Below are positions 5,632-8,676 of a stretch of DNA of 8,676 nucleotides, piece after piece (the stretch's first letter is position 1; every line of letters begins with the position of its first letter). The notes beneath the pieces were generated by a model. The model searched no databases and was not told the origin of the DNA. It saw nothing but the letters and a program-made list of their open reading frames with translations. A program made the position numbers and the translations under genes. Origin of the DNA: CAZHOV01 sp964534315 (lineage in GTDB: Bacteria > Bacteroidota > Bacteroidia > Chitinophagales > Saprospiraceae); contig CAZHOV010000210.1 of NCBI GenBank assembly GCA_964534315.1, forward strand, positions 1 to 8,676, given 5' to 3'.

Positions 5632-7749
5632 TCACGAAATCCTGCTCCATCCTTTCTTATCCTTATAATATTTCTCTAAATAGGCTTTCATGTTGGCATG
5701 CATGGGTTTTTCTAAGTTAGGATCATTTTCCAGCACGCGTTTGGCGATCTCTCTAGCCGTTTGCAAGATGCGACCATCTTTGGCTAGATCGGCGATGCGG
5801 AGCTGAACGATACCGCTTTGTTGAGTGCCTTCGAGATCACCGGGACCCCGAAGGCGTAGATCGGCCTCTGCTATATCAAAGCCATTATTGGTACGGACCA
5901 TAGTGGCAATGCGTTCTTTCGACTCGTTGGAGAGTTTATAGCCGGATAGGAGCACACAGAAAGACTGTTCGGCACCTCGCCCCACTCTTCCTCGAAGCTG
6001 ATGGAGTTGCGACAGGCCAAAACGCTCGGTGTTTTCAATGATCATTACTGAAGCATTGGGAACATTGACGCCCACCTCAATAACAGTAGTAGCTACCATG
6101 ATCTGCGTTTCGCCCTTGACAAAACGCTGCATTTCAAAATCTTTATCGGCAGGTTTCATGCGGCCGTGGACGACGCTGATTTGATAATCAGGTTTAGGAA
6201 ATTCGTGTTGTAATAGCTCATATCCCGCTTCCAGATTTTTGAGATCCAGTTTTTCAGATTCTTCGATCAGGGGGAAGACGACATAGATCTGCCGTCCTTT
6301 GGCAATTTCTTTCTTCATAAAACCATTTACCCATAGACGCTGGCTTTCGTACTTATGCATCGTGACAATATCCTTTCTGCCGGGAGGGAGTTCATCAATG
6401 ACGGATACGTCCAGGTCTCCGTATAGTGTCATGGCTAACGTCCTGGGAATAGGCGTGGCGGTCATGACCAGGATATGAGGAGGGTAGGGGTGACTTTTTT
6501 TCCAGAGTTTGGCCCGTTGGGCGACGCCGAATCGATGCTGCTCGTCGGTGATCGCCAGCCCTAGGTTTTTAAACACTACCCATTCTTCTATCAACGCATG
6601 GGTGCCGATCAAGATATGGATGTGGCCTTCTTTGAGTAGTTGGAGTAACGCTTTACGCTTCTTTCCTTTAATGCTTCCGGAGAGGAAGCCCACTTGAATG
6701 CCCAGTCCTTTAACGTAATTGGAGATAGATTGGTAGTGTTGTTGAGCCAGGATCTCAGTGGGAGCCATGAGGCAGGTCTGAAAATCATTATCGAGGGCGA
6801 TCAGCATAGCCATTAGCCCAACAATGGTTTTCCCGCTACCGACGTCTCCTTGCAGAAGGCGATTCATTTGTATACCCTGGCCCAGGTCTTTACGGATCTC
6901 TTTAAGTACGCGCTTCTGGGCTCCTGTCAGTTCGAATGGTAGATTTTCTTTGTAGAATGTATTGAAGAAGTCGCCGATTTTGGAAAAAGCAAATCCTTTG
7001 ACTGCTTTTTTTCGTTGGTCCTTAATTTGCAACAATCGAAGTTGTAAGAAATAAAGTTCTTCAAATTTGAGCCGATTGCGAGCAGCTTTGAGTTGTTGCT
7101 CATCTTTAGGAAAATGGATCATACGAATCGCCTCATAACGATGCGGAAACTTAAACTTATCCAACATATACTGAGGTAGATTCTCTTTCAGGTCATGAGT
7201 AGATAGTTTGGCGAGCAGCGCCTTCATGATTTTTCGCCTCCCCTTAGCGTCTAATCCTTTATTATTGAGTTTTTCAGTGCTCGAATAGACTGGAGCAAAG
7301 GTCGTAGCTTCTTTTGTATTAACCGGTTTGGCCAGCTCCATTTCCGGATGAGGAAGATTAACTTGGGATTTAAATACATTGATGCGTCCGTAAGCTACAT
7401 ACTCCTTGCCGATTTCCAGCGTCTTTTCCAACCAACTGATGCCTTTAAACCAAACCAGGTCAATGGCTCCGGTTTGGTCGCGCAATCTTCCAACCAGTCG
7501 CTTTTTTCTTCCCTCTCCAACCGTTGATAATCTTCTTAAGATCCCTTTTATCTGGACGGTTTCCGATTGGCTATTGACTAGGCCGATATCAGTAAATTGG
7601 GTCTTGTCGATGTATCTGAATGGAAAGTGGAACAATAGATCCCGGAAGGTATAAACATTTAGTTCCTTTTTTAGCAAATCGCCCTTTACCGGGCCAACGC
7701 CTTTAAGGTATTCGATTGGGCTGTCTAGTATTGATTTATTTACAGGCAT
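5632..7749 (-). CDS. recG: ATP-dependent DNA helicase RecG
   Basis: A double-stranded DNA translocase that remodels stalled replication forks and branch-migrates Holliday junctions; cytosolic, acts as a monomer at forks. At 705 aa it is close to the E. coli protein (693). Order: an N-terminal PIEYLKGVGPVKGDLL segment (11-26), the wedge/OB-fold domain (about 60-150), then helicase domain 1 with Walker A GDVGSGKT (301-308), APTEILAQQH (329-338), DEQH box (402-405) with FGVAQR, and TATPIPRTLAMT (430-441). Helicase domain 2 has VVHGRM (526-531), TTVIEVGVNVP (554-564) and motif VI QLRGRVGRG (584-592). The C-terminal GFDIAEADLRLRGPGD stretch (623-638) is the TRG region for translocation. Nothing key is missing. 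It is divergent from rbfA; the start is the ATG at 7749. Confidence 0.97.
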   Translation of the reverse strand: MPVNKSILDSPIEYLKGVGPVKGDLLKKELNVYTFRDLLFHFPFRYIDKTQFTDIGLVNSQSETVQIKGILRRLSTVGEGRKKRLVGRLRDQTGAIDLVWFKGISWLEKTLEIGKEYVAYGRINVFKSQVNLPHPEMELAKPVNTKEATTFAPVYSSTEKLNNKGLDAKGRRKIMKALLAKLSTHDLKENLPQYMLDKFKFPHRYEAIRMIHFPKDEQQLKAARNRLKFEELYFLQLRLLQIKDQRKKAVKGFAFSKIGDFFNTFYKENLPFELTGAQKRVLKEIRKDLGQGIQMNRLLQGDVGSGKTIVGLMAMLIALDNDFQTCLMAPTEILAQQHYQSISNYVKGLGIQVGFLSGSIKGKKRKALLQLLKEGHIHILIGTHALIEEWVVFKNLGLAITDEQHRFGVAQRAKLWKKSHPYPPHILVMTATPIPRTLAMTLYGDLDVSVIDELPPGRKDIVTMHKYESQRLWVNGFMKKEIAKGRQIYVVFPLIEESEKLDLKNLEAGYELLQHEFPKPDYQISVVHGRMKPADKDFEMQRFVKGETQIMVATTVIEVGVNVPNASVMIIENTERFGLSQLHQLRGRVGRGAEQSFCVLLSGYKLSNESKERIATMVRTNNGFDIAEADLRLRGPGDLEGTQQSGIVQLRIADLAKDGRILQTAREIAKRVLENDPNLEKPMHANMKAYLEKYYKDKKGWSRIS

Positions 7750-7776
7750 ATCAATCCATCATTCAAAAAAGGAAGG

Positions 7777-7784
7777 TAAATATA
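7777..7784 (-). promoter_or_regulatory. possible recG -7 element
   Basis: TATATTTA on the minus strand differs from TAnnTTTG by one base and lies 27 bp upstream of the recG ATG, which would give a leader of roughly 20 nt. I see no good -33 TTTG at 17-21 bp, and the region is A/T-rich enough for chance matches, so this is weak. Confidence 0.25.
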
Positions 7785-7921
7785 AAAAAAATGTTTTAAA
7801 TAACGCCGAAACGCCGAAATGCTGGAAGGCAGTTTTGGAAGAAATAAACAAGGGTGTTGAACAGGTATATATGGATCTAATGGTATATAATTTTAATCTA
7901 TTAATAGTTGATCCCCCCTAA

Positions 7922-7959
7922 AGCGCCCCAGCTTTACGGCTTTACGGCCCTAGGGCGCT
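7922..7959. repeat. GC-rich inverted repeat (AGCGCCC / GGGCGCT)
   Basis: AGCGCCC (7922-7928) is matched by GGGCGCT (7953-7959). Between them are two direct copies of CTTTACGG (7932-7939, 7940-7947) and the palindrome CCCTAGGG (7948-7955), which overlaps the right arm. The pattern continues to about 7990 with CTACGGCGTT and GTTACGGCGT, so TACGG occurs four times. It stands out in an otherwise A/T-rich spacer and looks like a repeat-derived insert rather than coding DNA. Confidence 0.5.
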
Positions 7960-8236
7960 ACGGCGTTCCAGCGTTCTATCGTTACGGCGTGTTAGTAACT
8001 GTGTGGAAAACTAAATCATCCTAAAAAAAAGGTTTGTTATTTGAAATTATTTTACTGACATTAGAGTTAAGTTGTTTTTAAGTAAGACCAATGAACTCTT
8101 TTCAACGGATTAGGGTTAGTTTGAAACTACTATGCGTTGTTTAGCATTTATAATTTATTACAGAACCATAGTAATGGTGAAATGATAGATAGCCTGTTCT
8201 AAAGGTATTGTTTTATCATTACTAAAGCTTTTAACA

Positions 8237-8617
8237 ATGGAATCGAAAAGACAAAGACAAGTCGCCGAACTGGTCAAGCGTAATTTTAGCATGGTTTTAC
8301 AGCAAGAAGGCCAATACATTTATGGCAATGAGGCTTTGGTTACCGTAACTTCTGTCAAGATGTCCCCTGATTTCGGGATTGCTAAGGTGTATTTGAGCGT
8401 ATACAATACAGAAAATAAACAGGCGGTCATCTTGGAAATGGAGGATAACTATCCCCGCCTGCGTCAAACCCTTTCCGCCCGTATCCGTAAACAAATAAGG
8501 AGAATTCCCGAGTTGCAATTTTATCTGGACGATACACTGGATGAAATGTACCGCTTGAATGCCTTGTTTGATAAATTAGAGGAAGATAACCAGATGGGAA
8601 AAAGGAGACGAAATTAA
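8237..8617 (+). CDS. rbfA: 30S ribosome-binding factor RbfA
   Basis: A KH-like assembly factor that binds the 30S subunit near the 5' end of 16S rRNA, helps its maturation and is needed in cold growth in other bacteria; cytosolic. The 126-aa length is usual. Family features are the opening ESKRQRQVAELVKRNFSMVL (2-21), VTSVKMSPDFGIAKVYLSV (37-55) in the place of the KH strand-helix with its kink, and the closing IRRIPELQFYLDDTLD (87-102). A basic tail (GKRRRN) ends the protein. Start at the ATG at 8237, with no Shine-Dalgarno sequence, as for the other genes here. It is the only plus-strand gene; the stop is followed by a short hairpin. The next gene would lie outside the window. Confidence 0.96.
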   Translation: MESKRQRQVAELVKRNFSMVLQQEGQYIYGNEALVTVTSVKMSPDFGIAKVYLSVYNTENKQAVILEMEDNYPRLRQTLSARIRKQIRRIPELQFYLDDTLDEMYRLNALFDKLEEDNQMGKRRRN

Positions 8618-8629
8618 CAACAATAACTG

Positions 8630-8649
8630 ATCTTTCGCAAGCGAAAGAT
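8630..8649 (+). terminator. short hairpin after rbfA
   Basis: ATCTTTCGC and GCGAAAGAT form a 9-bp inverted repeat around AA, effectively an 8-bp stem with a CAAG tetraloop. It starts 12 bp after the rbfA stop. The tail TTTGTAAAATT is only weakly T-rich, so it may be a poor terminator or an attenuating hairpin before a downstream gene. Confidence 0.45.
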
Positions 8650-8676
8650 TTGTAAAATTGCAAAATATTATTAAGG

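Larger units (their letters stand above)
7750..8236. other. 487-bp divergent spacer between recG and rbfA
   Basis: No gene is visible. From recG outward it holds an A/T-rich leader, then AACGCCGAA twice overlapping (7802-7818), GGTATATA twice 18 bp apart (7864 and 7882), a GC-rich patchwork (about 7920-7992) described separately, and about 240 bp of A/T-rich DNA reaching the rbfA start. The rbfA promoter should be in the last part, but I find no TAnnTTTG with a matching -33 element there; TTAGTTTG (8116-8123) is one base off and lacks a partner. No tRNA-like or riboswitch fold was recognised. Confidence 0.5.

Noticed and set aside
8029..8123. rbfA promoter candidates AAGGTTTG and TTAGTTTG
   Set aside because: Each differs from TAnnTTTG at a fixed base, and neither has a TTTG-like element at the right distance upstream.

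Overview
The window looks like ordinary chromosome from a member of the Bacteroidota. The support is a TAnnTTTG-type promoter element, gene starts without a Shine-Dalgarno sequence and with A/T-rich leaders, a futalosine-pathway menaquinone gene (mqnC, which within this phylum points to Cytophagia/Saprospiria-like lineages rather than Bacteroides), and several families of small intergenic repeats. The lineage below phylum is inference. No phage, IS transposase, CRISPR array, tRNA or rRNA is visible.

Layout. Six genes run on the minus strand, listed in transcription order from right to left: recG (5632-7749), mqnC (4312-5454), an adenylyl-sulfate reductase of the CysH family (3424-4104), a GalE-like NAD-dependent epimerase/dehydratase (2412-3338), a purine nucleoside phosphorylase (1468-2283) and a GT4 glycosyltransferase (324-1451). 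One gene, rbfA (8237-8617), runs on the plus strand, divergent from recG across a 487-bp spacer. Only the phosphorylase and glycosyltransferase are tightly coupled (16 bp apart). The other minus-strand genes are separated by 85-177 bp, and a strong hairpin terminator lies between mqnC and the reductase gene. The functions (fork rescue, menaquinone, sulfate assimilation, sugar nucleotide, purine salvage, polysaccharide, ribosome maturation) do not form one pathway, so this is a housekeeping neighbourhood rather than a dedicated system.

The interesting material is in the gaps. (1) Heptamer arrays of consensus YCAAKAC begin at the stop codons of both mqnC (14 units) and recG (3 units). (2) A perfect 62-bp palindrome upstream of the phosphorylase gene is built of four GTGTGsCACAC boxes at an exact 17-bp period. 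(3) Two tandem copies of a 39-40-nt hairpin element follow the glycosyltransferase gene; their stems differ in sequence but keep pairing, and the loop can also pair with a conserved flank. (4) A 168-bp MITE-like interrupted palindrome lies at the left end. (5) A CGGAT array and a GC-rich patchwork spacer occur elsewhere. I found no convincing new protein-coding system.
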